NCBI GenBank assembly: GCA_025356695.1
Contig: JANXSE010000065.1
Location: forward strand, 1 to 27,219
Length of the DNA stretch: 27,219 nt
Direction of reading: 5' to 3'
Source of the DNA: Betaproteobacteria bacterium
GTDB lineage: Bacteria; Pseudomonadota; Gammaproteobacteria; Burkholderiales; SG8-41
Below are positions 1 to 7,755 of the stretch, in pieces. Position 1 is the first letter of the stretch, and each line of letters opens with the position of its first letter. A program made the position numbers and the translations under genes. The notes below the pieces were generated by a model. That model saw only the letters and a list, made by a program, of their open reading frames with translations, did no database searches and was not told where the DNA came from.

Positions 1-2
1 TC

Positions 3-659
3 CTGATGAAGATCGGCGAGCGCGCCAAAGGCAAGCAGCTGCAGGACAATCAGGCGGCGCAGCCGGGCCGCATTGCCGGCATGGAAGTCGATGAGTCGGC
101 GCGTGAAATCTATCTCGCCGATGGATATTTGAATCGCCGCGTCGCCATCTACGACGCCGATACCGGCGCCTTCAAGCGTGGCTGGGGCGCTTACGGCATT
201 CCCTTGTCCGAAATCGACAACGACACGCCGCCGCCCTACGACCCGGCGGTGATCTCAAAACAGTTCACCAACCCGGTGCACTGCGCGCACATTTCGAACG
301 ACGGTTTCGTTTACGTCTGCGACCGCGGCGGTAACCGCATTCAGGTTTTCACCAAGCAGGGAAAATTCATCAAGGAATTTTTCATCGACCGCGCCATCCG
401 CGAACGCGGCTCGGCCGGCACCCTGCACTTCTCGCGCGACCCGCAGCAGAAATATCTGGTGGTCGGCGACATCATGAACAACGTGATGTGGATACTGCAA
501 CGCGAAGATGGAAAAACGGTCGGCCGCTTCGGCAGCCACGGCCGCAACGCCGGCCAGTTCCACTGGCTGCACGTCGCGACCGAGGATTCGAAAGGCAGTA
601 TCTATACCGGCGAAGTCGACACCGGCAAACGCATCCAGAAATTCGTGCGCGAGAATTAG
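3..659 (+). CDS. NHL-repeat beta-propeller protein (5' end outside window)
   Basis: The reading frame is open to the left window edge, so the true start probably lies upstream; the first ATG seen is at 6. The visible 217 residues contain successive NHL-type blades with the recurring pattern of a hydrophobic strand, YV/LxD, NxRIQxF and a closing KF strand, for example DRGGNRIQVF near residue 107 and GKRIQKF at the C-terminus. Such propellers act as binding scaffolds or as lactonase/lyase-like enzymes; no catalytic residue can be assigned here. The blade count is incomplete because of truncation. The gene converges on the acyl-CoA ligase at 1088-2683, with a repeat-filled gap between them. Family is confident, function unknown. 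Confidence 0.8.
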   Translation: MMKIGERAKGKQLQDNQAAQPGRIAGMEVDESAREIYLADGYLNRRVAIYDADTGAFKRGWGAYGIPLSEIDNDTPPPYDPAVISKQFTNPVHCAHISNDGFVYVCDRGGNRIQVFTKQGKFIKEFFIDRAIRERGSAGTLHFSRDPQQKYLVVGDIMNNVMWILQREDGKTVGRFGSHGRNAGQFHWLHVATEDSKGSIYTGEVDTGKRIQKFVREN

Positions 660-736
660 CGGGGGTCTGTTCCCGGAATACGCTGCACTCCTTCCGGGCT
701 ACAAGACTGCAGAATTAAAAAATTTTCGAGACATTC

Positions 737-976
737 GAGTGCCAATGGTTTTGGCTTCCCCTTGAGAGCCGCCGAGCAGCACAGCCGCGCCGGGGGAAGT
801 CGGCGAGCACTGTCTGAGCCCTCGCAGTTTTATCGCGAGGGCGAGTTGCGCAGCCGCCCGGCGCGGCGAGCAGCGCAGGGGAGTCCGCAGGACCGGCGAA
901 CCAGGGGCCGCTTCTTTTGGTTACTTTTCTTGGCGGTTCAAGAAAAGTAACCAGCCGCCGGGCTGCCCCCGGCGAA
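737..976 (+). repeat. 240-bp dispersed structured repeat, copy 1
   Basis: This block reappears in reverse orientation at 6343-6582. By hand alignment both copies are 240 bp, without net gaps, at about 92% identity (19 differences). Internal structure includes a long-range stem (785-794 with 857-866), a hairpin 818-825/835-842 and a strong hairpin 918-932/939-953. Four of the differences in each long-stem arm pair with changes in the opposite arm. It fills most of the 428-bp gap between two convergent genes; the small ORF across it (762-950) looks spurious. Similar sequence is, to my knowledge, scattered in other proteobacterial genomes, but I could not search. Confidence 0.85.
918..953. terminator. 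Long perfect hairpin inside repeat copy 1
   Basis: A 15-bp perfect inverted repeat (918-932 with 939-953) has a 6-nt loop. The arms carry TTTTCTT and AAGAAAA, so either strand could form a stable stem. There is no U-tract directly after the stem, so classical intrinsic termination is unproven. It lies between the convergent NHL gene and acyl-CoA ligase, where it could end transcription from both sides. The same hairpin with a 13-bp stem is at 6368-6399. Confidence 0.45.
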
Positions 977-987
977 GTTGAAGCACA

Positions 988-1065
988 TAGGGTAGATTGG
1001 GCGCGAAGCGCCGTAACCCGCCGCATCGAACGGTGGGTTACGGCCTGACGGCCTAACCTACCCTA
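988..1065. repeat. REP-like palindromic element
   Basis: Outer arms 988-1002 and 1051-1065 match at 13 of 15 positions as an inverted repeat. Inner arms 1011-1019 (CCGTAACCC) and 1035-1043 (GGGTTACGG) are a perfect inverted repeat. The 'tagggtagattgggc ... gcctaacctaccct' style resembles the element at 9749-9835 and is typical of short intergenic palindromes in beta- and gammaproteobacteria. It lies just past the stop codon of the acyl-CoA ligase and may stabilise mRNA ends. Confidence 0.6.
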
Positions 1066-1087
1066 CAAAACTGCGCCACAGCGGCAG

Positions 1088-2683
1088 CTACGTCGCCTGC
1101 AAATCCACCGCCCGCGCCTGCAGCGTCTTATCCGCCTTCAACTTCTCCTTCGCCACCTTATGCGTCGGCGTGTGCGGCAACTGCTCGACGAACAGCACGA
1201 AGCGCGGCACTTTCATCGCCGCCAGCCGTTCGGCGCACCACGCGCCGATTTCGTCCGCCGTCGCCTGTTCGCCCGGCTTCAGGATGATCGCGACGAGAAT
1301 TTCGTCCTCGCCGAGTTCCGAAGGCACCGCGATCGCAGCGACTTCGAACACCGCTGGATGCGATTGCACGATGCGGTCGATCTCGGCACCGGCGATGTTT
1401 TCACCGCGCCGGCGGATGATGTCTTTTTTGCGCGAAATGAAGGTGTAATAACCATCGGCATCGCGTTTGACCAGATCGCCGGTCATAAACCAGCCGTCGC
1501 GGAACGCGTTCTTCGTCTGCTCCGGATCACGGAAGTAACCCTGCATCACGATCGGATGTTTGACCCAGAATTCACCGACCACATCCGCGCCGACTTCGTT
1601 GCCGTCGTCGTTGACGATTTTGCACTGCGCCCACGGCCGCTTGGGGTCGGGATGCCGCCCGGGCGGCCCCATCGTGCCCTGCTTGTTCGGGCCTTCAAAG
1701 GGATTGCAGCAAACGCCCGGGATTTCGGTCATGCCGAAACCGCCGAGGAGATGCGGAATATGAAACTCCTTGCTGAACACATCGACAATATCGGCGCGCG
1801 CACCATAGAGCTTGGTGACCTTGTGTTCACCGCGGAATTCGCTGCGCGGACGCCTGGCGAGGATGCGGCCGATCGCCTCGATGATATTGATCTGCGTGAT
1901 CCTGTATTCGACCGCGGCATTCCAGAAATCCGACGCGGAAAAACGCTGCATCAATACCAGTGTCGCCCCGGCCGCTAATGCCCCCGCCAACGAATAGAAC
2001 AGCGCGTTGACGTGGAACATCGGCAACACCACCATCATGCGTTCATCGGGCTGCAGCCACAGCCGCGAGATATTGGCTTCTCCGGCAGTGATGAAGTTGC
2101 GCTGGCTGTGCATTGCGCCTTTCGGGAAACCGGTGGTGCCCGAGGTGTAGATGATGAGACAGGTATCGTCGGCGCCGCCGGCGGCCGGCAACGCCGCACT
2201 GCCCGCATGCGCAATCAACTCAAAAAAATCCGGTGCGTCAGATTGCACGCCATCGACCAGCGCGAACCACGGCGCGGGCACAATATCGCGGCTCGCTTCG
2301 CGCGCAATCGCCAGCCCCTCTTCGCCGCAAATGACCGCCGAAACCGCCGCATGCTTCAGCACATAACAGAGTTCCTGCACGCCGTATTCCGGATTGCTCG
2401 GCACCATGATGGCGCCGATGCGCGCGCAGGCGAACAGCAGCAGCACGTGCGCGTCGCTGTTGCGCGCGACGATCGCCACACGATCGCCTTTTTTGATGCC
2501 GCGCCCCGCCAGCACGCACGCAAGCTTTTCCGCCGCGTCGTGAAATGACTGCCACGACCATTGTTTACCGTGATGCAGCAGAAACTCGCGCTGCGGCCCT
2601 GCCTGCAGACGGCTGGCGAAGGCGTCGGCCAGCGTGTAATCGTGCGGCGTATAGAGATTCAGTACTTCAAGCGGCTTCTTCAT
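1088..2683 (-). CDS. AMP-forming acyl-CoA ligase (CaiC/DitJ-like)
   Basis: A 531-residue member of the ANL adenylate-forming superfamily, which activates a carboxylic acid to acyl-AMP and then acyl-CoA. The P-loop signature IYTSGTTGFPKG lies at about residues 178-189, followed by FGMTEIPG and the YFRDPEQT..FRDGWFMTGDL..D region that marks the hinge. The catalytic lysine is probably K509 in THKVAK, where the usual Gly before Lys is His. The N-terminus resembles crotonobetaine/carnitine-CoA ligases; the substrate is not deducible. The frame stays open upstream to 2869, but the ATG at 2683 gives the conserved N-terminus and sits 2 nt after the stop of the SMP-30 gene, implying translational coupling. 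No strong Shine-Dalgarno is visible. Confidence 0.9.
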   Translation of the reverse strand: MKKPLEVLNLYTPHDYTLADAFASRLQAGPQREFLLHHGKQWSWQSFHDAAEKLACVLAGRGIKKGDRVAIVARNSDAHVLLLFACARIGAIMVPSNPEYGVQELCYVLKHAAVSAVICGEEGLAIAREASRDIVPAPWFALVDGVQSDAPDFFELIAHAGSAALPAAGGADDTCLIIYTSGTTGFPKGAMHSQRNFITAGEANISRLWLQPDERMMVVLPMFHVNALFYSLAGALAAGATLVLMQRFSASDFWNAAVEYRITQINIIEAIGRILARRPRSEFRGEHKVTKLYGARADIVDVFSKEFHIPHLLGGFGMTEIPGVCCNPFEGPNKQGTMGPPGRHPDPKRPWAQCKIVNDDGNEVGADVVGEFWVKHPIVMQGYFRDPEQTKNAFRDGWFMTGDLVKRDADGYYTFISRKKDIIRRRGENIAGAEIDRIVQSHPAVFEVAAIAVPSELGEDEILVAIILKPGEQATADEIGAWCAERLAAMKVPRFVLFVEQLPHTPTHKVAKEKLKADKTLQARAVDLQAT

Positions 2684-2685
2684 CG

Positions 2686-3606
2686 TTACAGATGCGAAAA
2701 GAGCTGCTTGCCCGCCACCGGCAGTTGCGCTTTCAGTATTACGCCATGCTCGGCTTCGGTAATGTAGAGCGTTTTGCGGTCGGGCCCGCCGTAGGCAAGA
2801 TTGGTGGTGCGCATGCCGGCGCAGGATTTGATGCGAAACAACGGCTCGCCGAGGCGGCTGAATATCCATACAGTGCCGAAACCAGCGTGCACGATGGCGA
2901 GATTGCCTTCTTCATCCAGCGCCATGCCATCGGGGCCGGTCGGACTGCCCGAGAGCTGGATGAAAATGCCGCACTTGCTCACACCTTCGTAGTCAGGCAG
3001 CAGCGGCAGACTGTTGATACGATTGCGGCGCGTTTCGGCAACGTAAAGAATTTTTTCGTCTTTCGACAACACCAGACCGTTGGGGCCGGCAAAACCTTTG
3101 AACAAGAGATCGAGTTCACCGGTTGTGCGCAAACGGAAAACGCGGCCGCTCGGATCTTCGAGCGCGCTCTGGCCCTGATCGGTGAAATACAAATCGCCGT
3201 TCGAGGCAAAAGTCAGATCGTTGAGGCCTTTGAACCCTTCATGGTGCGGGCGGTTGATCAACACCTTCATTTTGCCGCTGGCGATATCGAACTCGAGCAA
3301 ACCGAGTTTATGGTCGGCGACGAACAGGCGTTTGCCGTCCTTGTGCACGCGCAGGCCGTTCGGTTCACCGTCGAATTCGGCGAACACTTCCCACTTGCCC
3401 TGCGGCGAAATCCTGAAGATGCGGCCGTACGGTATATCGGTGCAATACAAATTGCCGGCACGGTCGAACGACGGACCTTCGAGAAAGGAATGCAGTTTGC
3501 CGGCGCGGCGCTCGGCCACCCACGGTGAATATTTTTCGCTGTTGTGCAGTTCTTTCGGCAGTGAAGTGAAGATTTCGGTTTGAATCACAGGCGGCGCGGC
3601 GTACAT
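2686..3606 (-). CDS. SMP-30/gluconolactonase/LRE family protein
   Basis: A 306-residue six-bladed propeller of the SMP-30/gluconolactonase family, which hydrolyses lactones with a bound divalent metal. Likely metal ligands are E43 (LEGPSF), N129 (GLNDL) or N176 (GPNGL), and D226 (GPDGM), at the family's usual spacing. No signal peptide is seen, so it is probably cytoplasmic. The ATG at 3606 is chosen because a good ribosome site (GAAGGAGC) precedes it; the frame extends upstream to 3690 without family similarity. It is the first gene of a two-gene unit with the acyl-CoA ligase, which suggests that a lactone is opened and the acid activated as a CoA thioester. That pathway link is inference. 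Confidence 0.88.
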   Translation of the reverse strand: MYAAPPVIQTEIFTSLPKELHNSEKYSPWVAERRAGKLHSFLEGPSFDRAGNLYCTDIPYGRIFRISPQGKWEVFAEFDGEPNGLRVHKDGKRLFVADHKLGLLEFDIASGKMKVLINRPHHEGFKGLNDLTFASNGDLYFTDQGQSALEDPSGRVFRLRTTGELDLLFKGFAGPNGLVLSKDEKILYVAETRRNRINSLPLLPDYEGVSKCGIFIQLSGSPTGPDGMALDEEGNLAIVHAGFGTVWIFSRLGEPLFRIKSCAGMRTTNLAYGGPDRKTLYITEAEHGVILKAQLPVAGKQLFSHL

Positions 3607-3675
3607 GGTCGTGCTCCTTCGGCAAGTGGTTACGCGATTACGGTGATGACGCGCGGCGGCGCTGTGAATATCGCC

Positions 3676-3681
3676 TATAAT
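3676..3681 (+). promoter_or_regulatory. Candidate -10 box (TATAAT) for the Bug gene at 3738
   Basis: A consensus TATAAT lies 57 bp before the chosen start codon. No convincing -35 box is found 16-18 bp upstream. The same stretch read on the other strand (AATTATAGG) lies in the leader of the divergent SMP-30 operon, so both promoters probably overlap here. Confidence 0.4.
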
Positions 3682-3737
3682 TTGCGCCAACCGTTCGACA
3701 GAAGCCCGAACTTTACACCACGATGCGGAGTGCCGTC

Positions 3738-4715
3738 ATGATCCCACGCAGCGCAAATGGTCTGATCACAGCAGCCGCAGCACTTACTACATTAATCGCC
3801 GGCAGCGCGGCGGCGCAAACCTTCCCGGCCAAATCAGTACGCGCCGTGGTCGGCTTCGCCGCCGGCTCCAGCACCGATGTCGCCATGCGCCTGATCAGCC
3901 CGCGCCTCGGCGAGCTGTGGGGGCAGACCGTGATAGTCGATAACCGCGCCGGCGCCGGCGGCAATATTGCCGCCGAAGTCACTGCCAAAGCGCCTGCCGA
4001 TGGTTACACATTTTTGTTCGCCAACGGCGGCATCGCCATTGCGCAGTCGTATTACGCGAAGCTGCAGTACAGCGCGCTGAAAGACCTTGCGCCCGTTGCG
4101 CTGGTAACGTCGATGCCGCACATCGTGTGCAGCAATATTTCGTTTCCGGCGAAATCGATCCGTGAACTCGTTGCACTCGCAAAAACGCGACCGAATGAAA
4201 TCATGTTTTCGTCGGCCGGCATCGGCAATTCGGACCATATGGCGGGCGAACTGTTCGGCTATATGACCGGCACCCGCTACACCCACGTGCCGAACAAGGG
4301 CGGGCCGCAGGCGCTGCAGCAGGTCATTTCCGGGGAGGTGGTGTTTTACATGGCTGGCCTGCCGGTGTGTCTGCCGTTTGTAAAAAGCGGCCGCGTGCGC
4401 GGTCTCGCCGTGACCACGGCCAAACGTTCGCCCGCCGCCCCCGATATTCCGACCATGCAGGAATCCGGCGTCACCGGTTACGAACACAGCCTGTGGAACG
4501 CGGTGTTTACGCCCACCGGCACGCCGCCGGCGATCGTTGCGAAGATCAGCGAAGACTTCGCGCGCGCGGTGAAATTTCCCGATGTGCAGGAACGCTTCGC
4601 TTCATTCGGCATCGAAGCCGTACCCAGTTCACCTGCGCAGTTCGAGCAATTCTTCCGCGCCGAAGTCGACAAGTGGGCGCGCGTCATCAAGGCGACCGGC
4701 ATCCACGGCGAGTAA
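3738..4715 (+). CDS. Bug/TctC-family tripartite tricarboxylate transporter receptor
   Basis: A periplasmic solute-binding protein of the Bug family, 325 residues, close to the usual 320-330. Residues 1-27 form a signal peptide ending GSAAAQ. The mature start FPAKSVRAVVGFAAGSSTD matches the family's first strand and binding loop, followed by the VDNRAGAGGNIAAE segment, the THVPNKGG loop and the C-terminal KWARVIKATGI helix. ATG 3738 is preferred over ATG 3723 because GGAG lies 7 nt before it. Bug proteins bind carboxylates, amides or aromatic acids. No TctA/TctB membrane gene is nearby. It diverges from the SMP-30/ligase unit and may serve it. The ligand is unknown. Confidence 0.92.
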   Translation: MIPRSANGLITAAAALTTLIAGSAAAQTFPAKSVRAVVGFAAGSSTDVAMRLISPRLGELWGQTVIVDNRAGAGGNIAAEVTAKAPADGYTFLFANGGIAIAQSYYAKLQYSALKDLAPVALVTSMPHIVCSNISFPAKSIRELVALAKTRPNEIMFSSAGIGNSDHMAGELFGYMTGTRYTHVPNKGGPQALQQVISGEVVFYMAGLPVCLPFVKSGRVRGLAVTTAKRSPAAPDIPTMQESGVTGYEHSLWNAVFTPTGTPPAIVAKISEDFARAVKFPDVQERFASFGIEAVPSSPAQFEQFFRAEVDKWARVIKATGIHGE

Positions 4716-4740
4716 CACCGGGCCTGCGCGTTTTGCTCAC

Positions 4741-4762
4741 ATATGTTCCGTATAGAACATAT
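4741..4762. promoter_or_regulatory. Inverted repeat ATATGTTC-N6-GAACATAT
   Basis: Perfect 8-bp arms (4741-4748, 4755-4762) with a 6-bp spacer lie 25 bp past the Bug stop and about 115 bp before the next gene. No T-tract follows, so a dyad operator for the NTF2-like gene is more likely than a terminator. No known regulator motif is recognised. Confidence 0.4.
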
Positions 4763-4877
4763 ACAGAACCGGAACGTGACATATTCCACATCGGCTCCGT
4801 GATGTGTGCATATCTTCCTGTGTCGGACAACAAAGGCAGCGTATCGTCGCGGCTTCTTTCACACCGATAGGGATATC

Positions 4878-5324
4878 TTGATAAAAACGTTGTATGCAAT
4901 TTTTCTGTTTGCGCTTACCGCATTATCGAACCCGGCGCAGGCGCAGGTTCAGGACGAGATCCGCGCGCTGTTCAATCATTTCATACGCGAATGCAATGCC
5001 CATAACGCTGCTGCCGTCGGGCAGATGCTGCATGACTCAAGGGATTTTCTGTGGGTTGGACCGCGCGGCGCACCCGTAATCGGACGCGATTCGACGCTGC
5101 AGGCGTTGACCACCGCATTTCGCGGTAACTGGCGCATCGAGCCGGAACTATCAGCGCTGAAAATTACGCCGCTCGGCGATTCGGCAGTGCGCCTGCATGT
5201 GCCGGTAAAGTACACGATCGGCGATGCTGCGCAAACAGAGCCCTATTTGTTAACCCAGGTCTATGTAAAAACCGTACTCGGCTGGATTATCTCTTCGAGC
5301 GTGCCGGTGCCGCTGCCGCGCTAA
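4878..5324 (+). CDS. Secreted SnoaL/NTF2-like protein
   Basis: A small protein with an NTF2-like fold signature: an N-terminal helix (DEIRALFNHFIRECNAHNAAAVGQML), a strand containing FLWVGPRG, GRDSTLQALTTAFR, and a final pair of strands ending QVYVKTVLGWIISSS. This pattern fits DUF4440/SnoaL-like proteins of about 120 residues. The TTG at 4878 is taken as the start because it yields a clean signal peptide (IKTLYAIFLFALTALSNPAQA) and AGGGA lies just upstream; an ATG at 4806 would add 24 unlikely residues before it. No catalytic residues can be assigned. It converges on the next Bug gene with a 19-bp gap. Confidence 0.7.
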   Translation: MIKTLYAIFLFALTALSNPAQAQVQDEIRALFNHFIRECNAHNAAAVGQMLHDSRDFLWVGPRGAPVIGRDSTLQALTTAFRGNWRIEPELSALKITPLGDSAVRLHVPVKYTIGDAAQTEPYLLTQVYVKTVLGWIISSSVPVPLPR

Positions 5325-5343
5325 ACGCAGCATAGCGCAGGGA

Positions 5344-6324
5344 TCAATCGGTTTTGATGCCGGCGCTTTTGACGACCCGCGCCCATTTTTCAATTTCGCG
5401 CTTGATGTAAGCGCCGAATTCGGCCGGCGAGTTGCCGCCGGAATCGGTGCCTTCGGCGGCAAGACGTTCGCCGATATCGCGCGCGTGCAGCCCCTTGACG
5501 AGCTCGGCGTGCAGTTTGGTCACAATCGCCGCCGGGGTACCCGCCGGTACGACGATGCCCTGCCATGATGAAGACTCATAGCCGGGCACGCCGGATTCGG
5601 CGATGGTCGGAAACTCCGGCAGCGCGGTCGAACGCTTTGCGCTGGTGATGGCCAATGCACGCACGCGGCCGGATTTCAAATGCGGCAGCACAACCAAAGG
5701 CTGGGTAAAGCTCATCTGGATCTGCCCGGCCATGACTTCGGTGAGCGCAATTGCCGCGCCCTTGTACGGCACATGCACCATATCGAGTCCGGCCATGGCG
5801 CGAAACAGTTCCATCGACAGATGCGCGCCGCCGCCGGCGCCTGACGAGCCGAAGTTCAACTGCCCCGGCTTCGCTTTAGCCAGGGCAATGAATTCCTTCA
5901 GCGTCGCCACATTGAGATTCGCGTTGACGGTGACGAAGTAAGGTGTCGCCGCCGCCAGCGTCACCGGTGCGAAGTCGCGCAGCGGATCGTAGGGCAGATT
6001 TTTGTAAGTGCTGACGTTAGTGGCCAGCGTGCTGATAGTACCCATCAACATCGTGTAGCCGTCAGCCGGCGACTTCGCCGCCATCGTTGCCGCTATGGTG
6101 CCGCCGCCACCGGCGCGGTTGTCGACCACCACCTGCTGGCCAAACGCGTCGGAGAGTTTTTGCGCCAGCGCGCGGGCAATGATGTCGGTGGCACCACCCG
6201 GCGCAAAACCGACGATGAAGCGGATGGGTTTCGTGGGGTAGGTTTGCGCGTGCGCTGCACCGGATGCCGCCATTGCGCCCAGAACGGCAGCCGCAACACG
6301 GCTTGCGAAAGTTTTAAAGACCAT
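5344..6324 (-). CDS. Bug/TctC-family tripartite tricarboxylate transporter receptor
   Basis: A 326-residue periplasmic binding protein. The signal peptide ends ASGAAHAQ, followed by TYPTKPIRFIVGFAPGGATD, VVVDNRAGGGGTIAA, SPADGYT, the HVPYKGAA ligand loop and a C-terminal EKWARVVKSAGIK helix, all standard for the family. The ATG at 6324 is chosen; the frame continues to 6456 only by reading through the neighbouring repeat. That repeat ends 18 bp before the start codon, so it forms the leader or promoter region of this gene. No membrane partner is adjacent and the ligand is unknown. Confidence 0.93.
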   Translation of the reverse strand: MVFKTFASRVAAAVLGAMAASGAAHAQTYPTKPIRFIVGFAPGGATDIIARALAQKLSDAFGQQVVVDNRAGGGGTIAATMAAKSPADGYTMLMGTISTLATNVSTYKNLPYDPLRDFAPVTLAAATPYFVTVNANLNVATLKEFIALAKAKPGQLNFGSSGAGGGAHLSMELFRAMAGLDMVHVPYKGAAIALTEVMAGQIQMSFTQPLVVLPHLKSGRVRALAITSAKRSTALPEFPTIAESGVPGYESSSWQGIVVPAGTPAAIVTKLHAELVKGLHARDIGERLAAEGTDSGGNSPAEFGAYIKREIEKWARVVKSAGIKTD

Positions 6325-6342
6325 TGCACACCCGAAACTAAG

Positions 6343-6582
6343 TTGGCCGGGGGTAGCCCGGCAGCTAGTTACTTTTCTTGAACCGCCAAGAAAAGTAACC
6401 AAAAGAAGCGGCCCCTGGTTCGCCGGTCCTTCGGACTGCCCTGCGCTGCTCGACACATCGGGCGGCTGCGCAACTCGCCCTCGCGATAAAACTGCGAGGG
6501 CTCAGACAGTGCTCGCCGACTTCCCCCGATGTGCCTGCGCTGCTCGGCGACTCTCAAGGGGAAACAAAAACCGTTGGCACTC
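6343..6582 (-). repeat. 240-bp dispersed structured repeat, copy 2 (inverted)
   Basis: The reverse complement of the block at 737-976. It keeps the long-range stem (6453-6462 with 6525-6534), but with different base pairs from copy 1. The local hairpin 6477-6484/6494-6501 is unchanged, and the strong hairpin (6368-6380/6387-6399) is slightly shorter. It occupies most of the gap between the alpha/beta hydrolase and the Bug gene, ending 18 bp from the Bug start. The remaining 6583-6674 carries only a decayed 'gtaga..gaaacccatca' palindrome fragment. Confidence 0.85.
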
Positions 6583-6674
6583 AACCACCCCGATAATCGT
6601 CTAACCTCGCAGATCAGTAGAATAGGTAGAAAGAAACGAAACCCATCATCATCCGTTTGCCATCCAAACGGTTA

Positions 6675-7601
6675 TCAATGTTCCCCGCGGTAAATCGGCT
6701 CGGGCTGCGTAAAGAACGAATGCAGAATGTGATAAACCTGCATATAGTTGATCTGCTGAAAGCTCGCGTGCGAGATGCCGGCCATCACGGTGAACTGCTT
6801 GTCGGTGTTGGGCAGCAGCTTGAAGAATTCGATCAGGTCATCGAAACCGGCGATGCCGTCGAATTCACCGCGCATGACTATCGTTGCCGCCTTGATCTTT
6901 TTCGGATCGACCACCGGCAGCTTCGAGCACATATCGACATAGGTACCGGTCGGCACCGAATCGTCGAGTTCGAGCACACGGTCGGTAAAAATCTCGATGA
7001 CCTTCTGTTCAGCGCAGCCCGGATGGTCGCGCGTGAATACGCTCAACATGAAAGCACGGTCGAGCGGCCGGCGGTTGACATTGATGAACTGCGGCAGCTT
7101 CTTGCGCCGATCGTCGAGCGTCGGGCTGCCTTCGCCCGTCCACACGAAGGCATCGAGCGCCAGGCGCGACACGCGATCCGGATGACGCTCGGCGAACATC
7201 GCGGCGCGCAGCGCTCCCGATGAAATGCCGTAAACAAGAAATTGTTTCACGCCGCGCGTTTTCATGATGTAGTCGCTGGCGGCGGCGGCATCGTCGGCGC
7301 CATTGGAAATATCGCAGTTGATGCTGCGGCTCTTGTCGGAGCGGCCGTAGCCCTCCATGTCAAAACACCAGGTATCGAAACCCTGATCGGCGAAATAATC
7401 CATCACAGACGAATACGGCCGTCCCGGCACCTGCAGATCAAAGGTCGGCTGCGAAGCCATTGATGAGCCGTGCACGAACAATACGGTGCCGCGCTTTTCT
7501 TTGGTGGTCGCCGGTTTTTCGTAAAGAAAGAGTTTGACCTCGCCTTTTTTGGTCCAGTGTTCTTTGCCGGTAAACGATGCGTGAACGATCGGCGTGTGCA
7601 T
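6675..7601 (-). CDS. Alpha/beta-fold hydrolase
   Basis: A 308-residue serine hydrolase. The oxyanion region is VLFVHGSS (about 40-47), the nucleophile elbow GISSG puts the serine at 127, the acid is probably D247 in MRGEFDGI, and the catalytic histidine is H277 in GISHAS. The fold and length fit C-C bond hydrolases, esterases and haloalkane dehalogenase relatives, but the substrate cannot be read. There is no signal peptide. The ATG at 7601 follows AAGGAA at a normal distance. It diverges from the aldolase/acyl-CoA dehydrogenase pair, and shared regulation of a degradation pathway is plausible but inferred. Confidence 0.9.
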   Translation of the reverse strand: MHTPIVHASFTGKEHWTKKGEVKLFLYEKPATTKEKRGTVLFVHGSSMASQPTFDLQVPGRPYSSVMDYFADQGFDTWCFDMEGYGRSDKSRSINCDISNGADDAAAASDYIMKTRGVKQFLVYGISSGALRAAMFAERHPDRVSRLALDAFVWTGEGSPTLDDRRKKLPQFINVNRRPLDRAFMLSVFTRDHPGCAEQKVIEIFTDRVLELDDSVPTGTYVDMCSKLPVVDPKKIKAATIVMRGEFDGIAGFDDLIEFFKLLPNTDKQFTVMAGISHASFQQINYMQVYHILHSFFTQPEPIYRGEH

Positions 7602-7690
7602 ATGAGTTCCTTCGTTGAGTGCGCGTGGCGGGTAAAAGAGCGCGCTAGTCTATTGCCGCCGGCACACAGCGTCAATCGCGCATCCCGAAA

Positions 7691-7720
7691 TTGCCGCTGC
7701 AGCGGCGCGCGGCCTATAAT
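7691..7720 (+). promoter_or_regulatory. Promoter for the aldolase / acyl-CoA dehydrogenase unit
   Basis: TTGCCG (7691-7696), an 18-bp spacer and TATAAT (7715-7720) form a sigma70-like promoter 35 bp before the ATG at 7756, in the divergent gap with the hydrolase. Confidence 0.55.
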
Positions 7721-7755
7721 CTGCGGCTTGTTCCTGCACCGTCAATTGATCCGTC

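Noticed and set aside
762..950. 62-aa ORF inside repeat copy 1, similar to the ORF in copy 2 (6369-6584)
   Set aside because: The similarity follows from the DNA repeat. The copies' compensatory changes follow a stem, not protein conservation, and there is no ribosome site.
1160..1978. 272-aa plus-strand ORF
   Set aside because: Antisense shadow of the acyl-CoA ligase; Arg/Asp-rich composition typical of opposite-strand reading of high-GC genes.
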